Shown one piece after another: positions 33,701 to 46,430 of a DNA stretch of 64,000 nucleotides; position 1 is the first letter of the stretch, and every line of letters starts with the position of its first letter. Origin of the DNA: Zantedeschia hybrid cultivar (lineage: Eukaryota > Streptophyta > Magnoliopsida > Alismatales > Araceae); contig JARZZO010000016.1 in the NCBI GenBank assembly GCA_030544215.1, positions 31,828,001 through 31,892,000 on the forward strand, in the 5' to 3' direction. Under the pieces are notes generated by a model, which was given only the letters and a program-made list of their open reading frames with translations, made no database searches and had not been told where the DNA came from. Position numbers and translations under genes: made by a program.

Positions 33701-36700
33701 CTATCAATAAAAGAGCTTAACTTAAAGCAATCAACAAAAGAGTTTAACTTAAAGCAAAAACCTTTAAAGGATGTTGAACCAATGTTTTTAAAAATCTTAG
33801 CAGCCATCAAACTGAGGAGGGTTTGGGTTTATTCTATTTAAAGCTATTATACGAAATTGTTGTTTCGGATTGTTTCATTTAATTAAGTATTTGAATACAT
33901 ACATAACGTACATTTATATTTATTCTTTATCTTATAATTGGAATCCGATACCTACACCAAGTTGTCATGGCGATAGACTTAGTATTATGTATGACCTACA
34001 AGGTAATTAGATACATTCTTTTACATTTATTTATAATAACAATATATTTATTATGTGTAAATTGAATTTTATTTGTTATTATGATTATTTTTCATTATTC
34101 GTATCATAGTGAAATATGTAAATATGTATAATAGTTGTCAGATTGTGATGAAATCATAATAATGAAACTGTCAACTTATAAACGTACATTTTTAATTGTT
34201 TATAGTCGGAGGATATTTGAGAAAGACATCAAATATCTGATAATATTAATACAAGTTGCTCTAACTCATGTGATGACGGTGATTGGCCTCATATTCACTT
34301 GTGTGAAGACACTATAGTGAATCTATATGTGTTTATTGTTGAATGAGTTCACTGAATTGATCCAACTTAGATCGTTAGATGATAATATACCTAACTGTCA
34401 AACAACTTGATCTAACGTCACAATTGCATGGATGGTCCTTAGATTGAGGCACCAAAGACATTGTCAGTACACTTCTGAGCTTTGACATTGACTAAAAGAT
34501 TCCTAACAACGGGGGCCTAAAGAGTCAAGTGGTCGGGTCCAAAGAAAGACATTCAAAGATGATTGTGTGTATAATAGGAGATCATTCTATTACACCTCTG
34601 GTCTGGTTCAATTATTTGGACTCACTTTGAATTTATCCCACGTAATTACAGGACCAAAATAACATATGAATTAGACATGAATGATGAAAAATAAAGAACC
34701 AAAGTAATAAACATGTCTTTTACTATCAAAATAATTCAATAGTTAATTATATTGCCAATACCAGAATCTTCAAGGTTTACATCATATCTCAACGGAAGCA
34801 ACTCTCAACTTACCAAAGAAATAAAAAAATATATCTAATCTCTCAAATCCTACTACATCAAATCTATTAAATGGAAAAACAAATCTATCTAGATATCCTC
34901 CAGAAAAGTCTAAGTCAAATTCCTTAAGTTCTCCTCAACGGTTAACTCATTTTCTCATACTCTAAAAATGTTAATAGATTTACGAGTACAACTACTCAGT
35001 AGGCAATCAAACCAATTAAATGCTAATATATAATAATTGAAAAAGTGATGATCATAAATATACATGATTCATAATTCTACATATATTTCAAATAAAACAT
35101 GATATAAAAACATAGTCAAATATAAGTCTATCAAATCAGATATATTTTATAATAGCATGAACAGGTCGACTAACATATAGCATATATAATATGATCAGAT
35201 TTTTATCTTACTGAATAAATCTACTAGCCATGAACAGAACATATCACATATCGAACAAAACATATCGAACCGAACATGTAGTAGATTATCATGACGTTTT
35301 AGCTTATCAAATCACATATGTCAAAAATCATATGATTAGAATATATTCATAAGTTTCCAAAAGATATCTAATCAAAACGAATATGAATTTCTAAGTAAAC
35401 AAGTTGAGATCAAAGAATAACTGAGTAAGGATATCAAATGAATAAACTGAACAAATTATAAGTTAAATTCATATAATTCAAATAGTAAATCATATTTCAT
35501 ATTTATGTGCCAAATACATCACAAACTAACATATCAAACATATATGCATTCAACTATCATATAAGAAGCCGAATAAACAAATACTAGAGTATATAAGTAA
35601 GTATGCTAAAGTCATGACACATATATAATTGGGATTTCATGACCCACCCGAGTAACTGATCACAAATTCACAATTACTAAGATTTTTTCGTTGCCCATAG
35701 GCAGAACTCATTTACAGACGCGTATAGAATGAATCACAATCTCTTTAAGATGGTAATATCCAAACATAATCAAGCAAATATAGCACTAGCATATGTTTAC
35801 AAATTTCACAATGATCAAAGATCTAGAAATTAAATTGGCAAAATGATACATATATATATATAAGTCAAAATATATATTTTTATATACAAAATAGCCATTT
35901 TATGAGTCAACATGGTCATAAAAATGTGACAATTAGAGTAAAGCTAATGCAACATGTTAGTGGACAACAAATATGGTTAACGAATTTTTTTTAGATTTTT
36001 TAGATCATAAATCATATTTTTCGGCCAATAAAACTTATAATTTAAAACTAAAAAATTAATAAATATGGCCGAAAATAGCAAACAAATTAGAAAAATAGTC
36101 AAACTTAATGAATATGACAAATAGGTTAAATGAAACATGTGAACAAAATTTCATACAAATCGGACATCAAATGAATAGTTTAGAGCATCAAGAACATGTT
36201 AAGAATTTGAGTAGATTTTGGCCAATTGAATAAATATCAAAATAATAGGAAAATAAAATATAAAAATTATAAAATTTTATCAACAAGTAGAACATGTCAA
36301 AATAGGTCATTTAGATAAGAAACGAAGGAGTTATTGTAAAAATAAGTTGAATCAAGTTTTCGAACTGACAGCATACATAGCAGTCTAAATGGTGTATAGC
36401 GTAGTAGACGTCTTTTAAATGGCATCCAACATAGTGGATGCCTTTTAGAGTGAAAAATAGGTTAAAATGCACTTTAAATCACTGGGTTTGAAATATGTCT
36501 TGTCTGACTAACGTCTTTTGAGCAGCGTCCACTGGTCTGGATGCGATTTAGACTAGTTTTCCAAAACTATAATATTTCAAATGATTCATATAAAATTGAA
36601 AGACCAAAGTGAAAACTAAGATGATAAAATTATACATTAAGGTTCCAGGAACATCTTTTGGCTACTTTTGAAAATAAAAATTTTATTTTGTATTAATACA

Positions 36701-36954
36701 AAATAAACATTAGATAGGTTCTCATAGCCTACCTCTTGAAGGAAAAATAAATCAATCTTCTCTAACCAAGTCCTTAAGCTCTAGCTACGAATTTTTCTCA
36801 TTCTAGAACTTTTCCTACATCTTCTAATCATCCAAAAATACAATTCATCCATTAGAATAAACTTCCAAAAGATTAAGCCAAAGATTCTTTTAGTTTTGGA
36901 CGTAGAATACCATATTACTTACCCTAAAATTAAGGTTGCATGCAAGAGAGTTTA

Positions 36955-39584
36955 TGTAACGACCCGTCACCCTATAATCGGAAACCCGATTACTAAATGG
37001 GTATCGGATCATTATCTACGGGTTCACACCCAGATCTCATACGACACATCTGGATAAGTAAGCGTTAAACAAGACTAAATATAACAATCTCACGGACTTC
37101 AAGGAAAATACAAGTGCGCAGGAAGGAAATTACTAATGTCCGTACATAGTCCAACAATAATTACATGGTCTAAAGAATTAAATAAGTACAGGCAGAAGCA
37201 AAGTACAACAACATTGGGGCATACCCTACAACTGAGATAGCTGCTGGCCCGCACACCGAGGAGAACACCACACACCGCCACTCGCCAAGAAGTTCACACC
37301 TGAAACCGCAGGGAGTGAGCCACACCAGAATTGGACTCAGTAGGGATCATCCGATCCCCGCCTCCCACACACACACCCACAAGTATAATAATACAAAATG
37401 AAGGCAATTTAAGTAAAGCAGTAAACACAGCTCCCAAAACCCGATATGAAACATACGTATTAGTAATGCAACAGGCACAATTCTAAGCAGTTAAAGTAAC
37501 CCAACTCAATACCATAATTCATAACCAAGGATCCGGCTAAACGATTAAAACACACTGTCGACCGCATACAAACGTCGCCTCACAACACCATCAACGCCCA
37601 CGTCTGTCCACCCCTACGATGTTCCGGGCACCGTAGGGTGAGGCAGTGAGTCAAACTAGGACTAATTGGGACTAGTGAACCACCACCGCCCAGTTACGTG
37701 TGCACACAAGCAGTCTAGACCACTGTCCTATCGACCGAACTTCCCTCAATGCCAGGCCTTGGCGCTTCAAGAGGGCCCTGGGGACCGGCGAAACCCCCCT
37801 TAAGCCGAAGCTATAGGGACTACCCGTAATCCTAACCTCCCGGGTCACATCAGGCCAAAGGGCGAAGGGTACCACTCGTAACCTCGATATCTCAGGTTAC
37901 ATCAAGCCCAGTGGCGAAAGGGTAAACTCCAGCAACACTACACCCGGCTCCACAGTAAGAAACACGCCGGAAACTGCCACGACAAACTAGGAAAACACCG
38001 ACCCGCTGAGACTAAACAGTAACGCCTTGGATAGCGCGCTGGCTACTCCGGCCCGACTAGCTCTAGGTGGTTCTGCTTCCCCCAGCCATAGGTGAAACAC
38101 TAACATGTACCCCTCCCACACCGGTACGGCAATATTGCCACACAGACACCGTGTCCCTCCCACACCGACACAAGGTGTCAAACGCAAACCACAATTATTC
38201 TAGCTCCACAATCGCATAAACACACATACATACGATGCGATCCCGATCATACAGAAATCCTCGGCCTCGATGTATGATTTTAAGCATGCACTTTAATCGA
38301 ACTATCTAACAGTGTAAACACATATTAATATCATGAATTAATGTGATTTTATCTTGAATCGCGTCGCCCGTGGCCGACGTCATTCAAGTATCCTAAACTG
38401 GTTCATATAAAATCGGCTTCGGAATATGGCCTAAAAGGCGTCGTACATAGTAGTCATCTTTTAAAACGCGTCGCTGTTCTTAGCCGCCTAATCACGACAG
38501 AAACAGATCTAGGCCTCTGGGTGGTTTGAACTAAAACGCGTCGTCCTAGGAAGCCGTCGTTTGAAAGGCGTCGCTGTCCCTAGACGCCATTCAAAACAGA
38601 ACTCTATTCTAACAGAAATCGCTTCTGAGACAATTCTAGCCTAAATGGCGTCGTCCTAACCCGTCACCATTTTAAATGGCGTCGTCCTAGCCCGATGCCA
38701 TTCAGAGCCAAAAATCTGGTTATCTGCAACCTAACCCGAACCTCAAAACAAGGTTTTCTCTACCCCAAAATCACTCCAAAAATACCCAAAAATAAGAAAT
38801 AAATGGGGGAATCCAATTTACCACATGAAACCCACTAATTCTCATTTCATAAAAATGACCATTTTCATTAAAAAGTCCTTTAACATGCTCATTCTACCCA
38901 AATCTCCATACATGTATCATGCTTCAAAGCGGGAAACATGGATAACACAACCAAATCACGTGCAAAGATCGTCCCCCTACCGTTACTTGAACTCCTCCTA
39001 GCTCCGTGCCGCCAAACCGCCGCACCGCAAACCGCCGCCGGTAGCGCCGAGGACGCCGTCACCTTGCCGGGACGTCGGCTGCCGCCCGGAGAATGAAGTG
39101 CTGCAGAGGAGGTGGTGGTGAGAGGTGGTGGAGTGGTGGAAGAGGAAGAAGGGGAAGGGGAAAAGAAAGAGGGATACAGAGGGGGTCGGAGATAGGGAAG
39201 AGAGAGAGTGAGAAGGAGAGAATGAGAGAAAGGAGGAGAGGCTCGCAGGGTTAAACTGAAACTGGTTAAAACGCGTCGTGCTAGACAGACGCCTATCAGC
39301 TGACGTGATGGAGCCGTACTCTGACAGAAACTCTGAAACGCGTCGTCCATCCAAGACGCCGTTCAGACGACAAGACCGGGGCCGTACTCTCGCAACTCAA
39401 AGCCAGCCCATGTGGCACAAAAGCAACCCAGCTAAATGGCGTCCACACAGCAAGACGCCATTCTAAAGGCGTCGTGCACCCCAGACGTCGTTTAGAAGGC
39501 ACACCCTAAACCCATCAGGGCCCAAACCAGGGGGTCCGACCCGAAACCGACCCGATAACTGAACCCGAATCCTCAATCCTTACA
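36955..39584 (-). repeat. Long LTR (2.6 kb) of the gypsy-type element
   Basis: The full-length LTR. It includes at least ten short interrupted inverted repeats with GGCGTCG or CGCGTCG and GACGCC arms at about 38355-39500, plus a purine-rich tract at 39110-39240. Compared with the other LTR it has about 1.97 kb more sequence (37152-39120). Confidence 0.88.
38355..39500. repeat. Array of interrupted GGCGTCG / GACGCC inverted repeats
   Basis: Repeated units have the form AA(A/T)(G/C)GCGTCG, 7-9 variable bases, then (A)GACGCC or a close variant and ATT(C/T). Examples are at about 38357, 38440, 38476, 38533, 38561, 38644, 38672, 39273, 39333, 39433 and 39463. The deleted sister LTR keeps the last units at 41505-41750. 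Each could form a small stem-loop in RNA or single-stranded DNA. Function unknown. Confidence 0.7.
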
Positions 39585-39936
39585 TACTCCCTCCCTTAAA
39601 AGAATTTCGTCCTTGAAATTGTAACCACTCAAACGATAACCACTGTCAACAATTCCACGCCGATAACACGGATTACATCAATCACCCTCACTGATCACAC
39701 TCTTACACGGGGCTCCGTATAACCGGTCGATCTAATCAACACTAAGTTAACTATGTTCTACGATTCTGCCAAAACTAATAGACCGATATAACCATACATT
39801 AACCTTACGAGGCACATATTACAAAATTGATTCTCGACCATGTCGAAAATACATAAAAAGTGCCATAAGAGTTTACAACTACTACCTAATAAGACAAGAT
39901 AAAAGTGTTCATCTAGCTCAGCATCTCGGACCTCTT

Positions 39937-41009
39937 CTAAGAGAACACACAACACCACTCTAGGTCCCGGGCTTCTACTGACCACTCGGCTCCTGTCTTA
40001 TTCTTCTGTGGACAGTTCCTCACAAGATGCCCCTTTCTACCACAACCAAAACAACTACCAGTGACCAATGGACATATCCGATTGCCATGTTGCCTTCCAC
40101 AACGGGGACAATGATCCGCCGCATCCTGTATCGCTTCCTGCTGTCTGTTAGCCATAGTCTGCATCTGCCGAACTGAACTGTCTTCATCCTCGTCATAAAG
40201 CATCTCCTGGAATCTGGACCCAAAGGAACTCGAACCGTCTGTCGAAAGGACCGCTGATTTGTTCTTGCCTTGTTGCTTCCCTCGTGCTGACCACTCCAAC
40301 TCTTTCGCCATTTGTTGGAACTGAGTCTCCACTGCTGCTGCGCACCGAACTGCTGATGCAAGATCACTACAATAATGAGATGCCACCATTCCCCTCAGAT
40401 CATACCGGAGTCCATCCACAAATCTCTCCGTTCGACGTTCGTCATGCTCAGATATGTGTGGAACGAACCTTCCGAGAGCCACAAACTTCATATGATATTC
40501 CAGAACTGACATATCATTATGCACCAATTCTATAAACTCCCTTTCCTTGGCCTTCCGAACGTGCCTCGGAAAGTACTGTCCACTAAACTCTCTCACGAAT
40601 ACCTCCCAAGGGATCTTTCTCAAGGACCTATCTGAAAACATCATTCTCTTGATGGTAACCCACCAATCATAAGCATCGTCTTTCAACAAGTAGGTTGCCA
40701 ACAAAGTCTTGTCATTCTCAGCACATTCAAGAACATCAAATGCCTTCTCCACTTCCTTAATCCAATGAGCTGCCTCGTCTGTGACTGGTTGACCCGTGAA
40801 AGAAGGGGTCTTCAACTTCAAGAACTGCTCCACACCGTGGACTAACCACCTCGGGGATTGGATCCCTCACCACCAACACCCAGTTGGTATCTAGACATTG
40901 CCCCAATCATAGCTTCCATGAAACGATCCACATTATGCCCCTCTGCTCCCAAACTACCATCGTCAGCTTCCGTACTACGAACCAACGGAACTCTCCTCCT
41001 CGGTGCCAT
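39937..41009 (-). pseudogene. Gypsy-type gag with CCHC zinc knuckle, frameshifted
   Basis: The ATG at 41009 opens MAPRRRVPLVRS, and the frame breaks near 40845. The second frame (from about 40833) carries the retrotransposon gag core: HWIKEVEKAFDVLEC, AYDWWVTIKR, WEVFVREFSGQYFP and REFIELVHNDMSVLEYHMKF. The nucleocapsid knuckle is CFGCGRKGHLVRNCP at about 40010-40060, preceded by a second Cys/His stretch (CPRCGRQHGNRIC). Gag packages the element RNA and forms the particle. Termination at 39937 without protease or reverse transcriptase shows that pol has been lost. Confidence 0.85.
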
Positions 41010-41148
41010 CACTACTCCATAAACACAAAAATCGAAACAAACACGTCAAAACCTATTAATCTATGCCAGCAGCCATCGCCCGTACAGACTCGTACTTATT
41101 GTTGGACTATAATATCTAACCTAGTTTACCACATACTCGACCAGACTG

Positions 41149-41160
41149 AGCTCTGATACC
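41149..41160 (-). other. Primer-binding site of the gypsy-type element
   Basis: The minus strand reads TGGTATCAGAGC directly after the upstream LTR. This is complementary to initiator tRNA-Met and fixes the element orientation. Confidence 0.85.
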
Positions 41161-41163
41161 ATC

Positions 41164-41833
41164 TGTAACAACCTGCCACCCTATAATCGGAAACCCGATT
41201 ACTAAATGGGTATTGGATCATTATCTACGGGTTCACACCCGGATCTCATACGACACGTCTGGAGAAGTAAGCGTTAAACAAGGCTAAATATAACAATCTC
41301 ACAGACTTCAAGGAAAATACAAGTGCGCAGGAAAGAAATTAATAATGTTCGTACATAGAGAGGTGGTGGAGTGGTGGAAGAGGAAGAAGGGGAAGGGAAA
41401 AAGAAAGAGGGAAACGGAGGGGGTCGAAGAGAGGGAAGAGAGAGAGTGAGAAGGAGAGAATGATAGAAAGGAGGGGAGGCTCGCAGGGTCAAACTGAAAC
41501 TGGTTAAAACGCGTCGTGCTAGACAGACGCCTATCAGCTGACATGATGGGGCCATACTCTGACAGAAACTCTGAAACGCGTCGTCCATCTAAGACGCCGT
41601 TCAGACGACAAGACCGGGGCCGTACTCTCGCGGCCCAAAGCCAGCCCACGTGGCACCCACGTGGCACAACAGCAACCCAACTAAATGACGTCCACACAGC
41701 AAGACGTCATTCTAAAGGCGTCGTGCACCCCATACGTCGTTTAGAAGGCACACCCCAGACCCATCAAGGCCCAAACCAGGGGGTCCGGCCCGAAACCGAC
41801 CCGATAACTGAACCCGAATCCTCAATCCTTACA
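41164..41833 (-). repeat. Short, internally deleted LTR of the gypsy-type element
   Basis: Collinear with the long LTR at both ends (41164-41359 and 41360-41833). It lacks the segment matching 37152-39120, with only about one base of shared sequence at the joint. Confidence 0.88.
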
Positions 41834-43249
41834 GCTTATGCACGGTCTCAAGGCCTTAGTTACATATCTTCCCCCTCCTAATACTACCCAAATCAAGCTC
41901 TCTTCGTTGCAGAGTCAGACTTCAACAAATGGAGTCATAATCAACAAGTAAAATGAATCCGTTTACAACTAAGAACCTAAATTTTTACATATAGTGGGTT
42001 CCCTTAACTAAAATCCCTCGACTTCGACCCCTCTAATGACTGAATTAGACAAAAGTCCTTTATACAAAATTATAATCCTTTGTATCCTCTTTCCAATCAT
42101 ATCCACTATGCAAATTTTGAAATTTTATGCGCAAAGCTATCTGATCTCTAATACACTGCTATTACACAGTTTATAGAGTTCGAATTTTGACTGAGTGTTA
42201 AAAACCAACTAGTTTCCTAATTGGGTCACTAATGGGCTCATTGAGTCTTATTGGGTTTGACTCATGACTTACCCATTCTAAATCTATTATTATACTATTA
42301 AGTAAATATTAAATAGGTTTAAATAATTTTAGTCCGCTAATTGACTTAATTGGGCTTATTTAGATCTAATTGGGCTTAATTAACTTTGGCCCACTAACAA
42401 ATTAATTGTTTAAAATCTAAGGTATAACACATTTGCTGTCTGCAATTAGAGAGAAAATGCTCTAGGTAAGATGCAAGAAAGTCCCTGGCCAGAGCAGACA
42501 CTTTATCAGAAGAAGAGTTTTCTAATATTGTATAGTGGCATCCAATCCAAGTGAGTCGATTGATTAGGGTTTGACGGTTGACCATACCCTAAGTTAGCTT
42601 AAGAGCATTGTACTAATGAAAAAGTAAATCCACACGGTAACTGATAACAGAAAGGTTCCTTGATTAGGTTACTTGACACCCAACTTGATCGGAAACCCAA
42701 CTGTTTATCATGAGCTGAAAATTCAGTTAAGTAATTAATTAAATATGTGATATTAATTAATTACTAAGAGCCAATAAGTTGTTATTGGACTTAACGGGTT
42801 AAAAATTGGACTGGTACTTGGGCCTAGAGGATCACACATGCATAGATTCTCAGTTTGAGGTCATTAAGTGGGTTTTGTATTAAACCGAAGACTTTTGTGA
42901 AAAGTCGCCCGCGTTTAATATAAATAAACACCATATGGGAATCCACCACCCACATGCCGCAGGCACCGTCACAGCGCAGGAATGTTGACGAACGCATTGA
43001 TCAAGACGAGGGAGCAAGGACGACCCCACAACAAGAGAAATTACGTAGATACCATTAGTGGCCGGGTATCTGTGTGTCTAACAGCGTTGCTCCGTCTAAA
43101 CAACACGAGCACATATTCAAATATACGCAATGTGATGTTAAATCACTGGTTTATCTTCTAGTTCCATCGAAATGGATCGGTGAAGGCAGGTTATTTATTT
43201 TAATTTGTCATTTCCACTATGTTCATGTGATCCCCGCTTGATCCTTACA

Positions 43250-44865
43250 AGTAGGCGGTTTCCTACCTAACTTGCAGTACTATCGCCGATCTTTCCAACA
43301 AGAAACTTGTCGACCCCAATGACGATCATCTGAGAGGCGGGAGTCTCCTGTGGGAACTCCCCTTTCCTTCAGGTTTGATTTCCCATTTTTTTCATCCCCC
43401 CCCACCCTCTACCCCTTAACCCCTCCCCCTATTTGTCTCCACCAGCCCTGACTTTGGGGTGTTTTGTTCTCTAATGATCTTTGGATCTCACTGGATACAG
43501 ATGTGGCCCCAGCTATCTCCTCTCTCCTATCATGTTGTTCTCCCTCCCCTTCTCTCTCCTTTTCACCCCCCCTTGGTGTGGGTATGTGTTTCTTTGGTTC
43601 TTTTTCTAACGATCCCACCAGCTTCTTAGAAGCTTCATGGACAGACCTTTTGCTACCTATGCTTGTTGCTTGTGATCTAGAGCATATCACACACCTAAAC
43701 GAATGCTTCCAAGCACTTGTCTTCGTCTTCGACGACCTTCGGCGTGCAGATCCTTCCATCGTGGATAGCACTCTGCTTTGGCAAGATTGGATCGTAGATG
43801 TCAATTGTCTTCTACAAGGACTGGTTTAATGGTGATTTTATCTGGGGTTCCTCCCCACGAATCTCAGCAAAAGTTCCCTTTTATGTATCACCTTGTTTTG
43901 TTTCATGATCCATCTTTGGATTCATTCCAAGATGTAGATCCATAAGTATGTTGTTGGGATCTTCCCCCCTCTTTGTTGTATATGTTGCTTTCTCTTTGGT
44001 TTGGTTCCTCCCTTCTCTATAATGCTTGTTCTTGAATGAAAGACAATGGTAGCTATTTAATATCCAAAATAAAGTGTGCCTTTATGCCGTGTGCCTTTTA
44101 CATTTAAATAATGGTCTTGAATTTAGACTTAAATGGTTTCAAAGGATGTTTTGTAAAAGCATACAATATGACTAAATTTGTCAATTTTAAATTGGTTCTA
44201 AGATTTTTTAGAGGAAGGTGTTCTTTTGATGAATTGGACCAAATTAATCAATTAGTTTGATATAATCTTTAAAACATTGTTAAACAATGGTGAGGAGGAG
44301 AAAACTGGACTAGTCCAATTTGGCCCATATGAGTCCCAAACTGTGGAAGTGAGGCCCAACAATCCATTCCTCTGAAGGCTTACTACAAAATCGCATAAGG
44401 GCGCAACACTAGGAACATCCTAAGTGCCATCTCCTCGACTAGTCAACATCTCGCGAAGATGTGATAACAACAAAGTCTAGTCACTCCACAAACGGGAAAG
44501 ACTGGGTTAGATTATGGCAACCACAACCCAAACTAGGGATGGAAAGTGGCCCATGGTCCCCAAAATACACTCCCTGCTTGTGAGGGAACCACAATCCTTA
44601 TTGGATCTACAAAGATTTCACGAGAAGCGAAAGAATAAAAATCTAATATCGAAAATCACAATGGAAATATTGATCTTGAAGGATTCCTCTGATCAATTTT
44701 AGAAAAACAAAAGTAGGAGGAACAATTCTTCACCTTATGTCGAATCAGATCTACGATCATAGTAGAGGTCCGACGGAGCGATACTACCAGCCACACAGAT
44801 GTTCCCCCTCCAATATCCACACAATTCTCCACTCGAGGGATCGTCCTCGTCTCTCTAGAGGGATA
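43250..44865. other. Unassigned sequence between two copia LTRs
   Basis: A plus-strand open frame at 43464-43829 (121 codons) has no recognised motif and begins in CT-rich sequence. The region 43840-44060 has the T-rich look of a transposon 3' end (CTTGTTCTTGAATGAAAGAC), but no reverse transcriptase text was found. The remainder is non-coding. Confidence 0.4.
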
Positions 44866-46416
44866 TGTTACGTTTGCTGTGTCGGATCCGAGGAAAAACG
44901 CAGCAGATAGAAGAGTCGGATCCGCGCCGTATCGGGTATTAAAATTAAAAGGAGAAAAACCAGATTTTCACCTTTCGCGGATTCGTCTGGTTCTGTCTGT
45001 GCGATGCCGCAAGCTACATAGGTGCCCGGCCTCTAGCGGTATCCACGCGGTCTTCCTCTTGACGGATCGTCCTCGCTTCCTCGCTCAATGCAGTGTCCGC
45101 AGATCCCGTCTGGCTGTGCGTAATCCTCCGCGACATGCAAATTTGGAACTCCCGTCAGATGGGAAGCGGAGTAGGCGGGAGACGGAGTGGAGCCTTCGGG
45201 GGGCCGGCCACAGTGAGGGGGCGCCCAGGGGAGAGAGAGAGGAGAGAGAGGGGGCGGCGGCTAGGTCAGAGTTGCTGGCCTCTGACTTAACAACGGTTCT
45301 TTTATAATAAGTGGTTTTGTGATTTTTCAAAAAGAACTCACACTTATCATAAAACCCGTAAATTCTCCATCGACTTGAAAACCTTTTGCGTGTGACCCTC
45401 TAGGCCTAAATACCAGTCTAGTTAATGGCCCATTAAGTCCAGTAACTCTTTACTGACCCACTTAATTAATTAATATCCTTATATTAATTGATCAGTCGAA
45501 TTTAATGTCCTACAATAAATTCGAACAGGCTTCCGATCACGTTGGGTGCCGAGCAACACTACGTGATCCCGGAAGGCATTAGGGTTCCGCAACCCACTAT
45601 TGGAATCTTTCCGTCATCGATTACCGCGTGGATATAATTCTTCATCTGTGCAATATTCCCCAATCGACCTAGGGTATGGTTTATTGTTAAACTCTAGCCG
45701 GTTGATTCACTTGAATCAGATGGCGCTAAACTATATCAGATAACTCCTTATCTGATACAGAGTCCGTCCTGGCCGGTGACTTAAGCGCATCATTCCCAGA
45801 ATATTCTCTCTCCTATTATCGAGAGCGGATGATCCCGTATTGACCACACCATTACCTTCGAGGGCGTCGCCTTGAACCCGATCACTTGACTTATTGATAA
45901 CTCATGTTAAGGATTTGTTAGTCAAGATTAAAGCTCATAGACCTATCAACAAGGTATCCTTGGTGTCTCAAGACTAAGGACCATCCATGCAACCGTGACA
46001 AAAGAATCGAGCTGGTTAACAGTTAGGTAGCTACCAACGATTCGTGGTCAGATTAGTTAAGTGAACTCATTCGCCAATGAGCACCTACGGGTCGAGCACA
46101 GTGTCTCCACACAAGTGACTTATAGGATTAGTCATCGTCATCAAATGAGTTGAAAAAACCTGTACTAGTCTATCTGGATGTCTGATTCCCTCCTCAAACA
46201 TCCTCCGATTAAGAACAATTGAGAACATATGTTTACAAGTCTTCAGTCTCGTAATTATAATCTCATCATAATCCGAAGACCATTGCACATGTTCATGGAC
46301 TTCATCGTGAAACGATAAACAAGATCGAATTATATACACAATAAAATAAAACAATTTTATTAATAATTGAATAATATAAAATATCTGATTGGCTTGTAGG
46401 CCACCTAACACTAACA
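44866..46416 (-). repeat. 3' LTR of the minus-strand Ty1-copia element
   Basis: On the minus strand it starts TGTTAGTGTTAGGTGGCC at 46416 and ends ...CGTAACA at 44866, 1551 bp. It follows the polypurine tract AAAGTGGGAGAT at 46417-46428. Block order matches the other copia LTRs in the window. It is diverged, with rearranged GC-rich sequence at 44880-45290. Confidence 0.85.
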
Positions 46417-46428
46417 ATCTCCCACTTT
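46417..46428 (-). other. Polypurine tract of the minus-strand copia element
   Basis: The minus strand reads AAAGTGGGAGAT immediately before the 3' LTR start TGTTAG. This primes plus-strand DNA synthesis in LTR elements. The same spot in the plus-strand copia element (62050-62061) is degraded to AAATAGAAGAT. Confidence 0.85.
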
Positions 46429-46430
46429 GA

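Larger units (their letters stand above)
31850..33976. other. Intergenic DNA without a recognisable gene
   Basis: Mostly AT-rich with CT and TA tracts. The block 31885-31980 resembles an arm of the foldback element at 178-399. A GC-rich patch at 33000-33430 holds overlapping open frames on both strands (33030-33386 minus, 33063-33431 plus) with no family resemblance that I can see. Confidence 0.55.
36955..41833 (-). mobile_element. Ty3-gypsy-type element retaining only gag, with unequal LTRs
   Basis: The downstream LTR is 36955-39584 (2630 bp) and the upstream LTR is 41164-41833 (670 bp). On the minus strand both begin TGTAAGGATTGAGG and end with ...GTTACA. The primer-binding site TGGTATCAGAGC lies at about 41149-41160. 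A gag frame spans 41009-39937, and a purine tract AAGGGAGGGAG lies just before 39584. No pol is present in the 350 bp after gag. Flanks GTTTA and GCTTA form a target duplication with one mismatch. Confidence 0.88.
34588..42429 (-). mobile_element. Gypsy-type solo LTR (about 3 kb net) inserted in the copia LTR
   Basis: Ends are TATTACACC on the left and GGTATAACA on the right, reading TGTTATACC...GGTGTAATA on the minus strand. The flanking 5-mers CATTC (34583-34587) and CATTT (42430-42434) are a target duplication with one change. Removing the insert restores the copia LTR text CATTNGCT. The sequence is AT-rich, non-coding, and contains GGCATC...GATGCC-type inverted motifs at 36390-36540. Assignment to gypsy rests on the end sequence and size. 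Confidence 0.7.
33977..43249 (+). mobile_element. Ty1-copia-type solo LTR, split by nested insertions
   Basis: The left part (33977-34587) and right part (42430-43249) are collinear with the copia LTRs at 55343 and 62062. The left part shares the GACCTACAAGG start, the ATCATAATAATGA block and the GGATATTTGAGAAAGACATC block. The right part shares AAGTGAGTCGA, TTAGGGTTTGACGG and the terminal GTGATCCC...CTTACA. No internal region or second LTR flanks it, so it is a solo LTR of about 1.4 kb. The outer left border is approximate. Confidence 0.75.

Noticed and set aside
33450..33841. Frames composed mostly of Tyr-Ile repeats
   Set aside because: They are translations of the (TA)n microsatellite.
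39000..39354. Minus-strand Ser/Leu/Phe-rich frames in the gypsy LTR and its twin at 41308-41697
   Set aside because: They translate a purine-rich tract and the inverted motifs of a non-coding LTR. The twin simply reflects the LTR pair.
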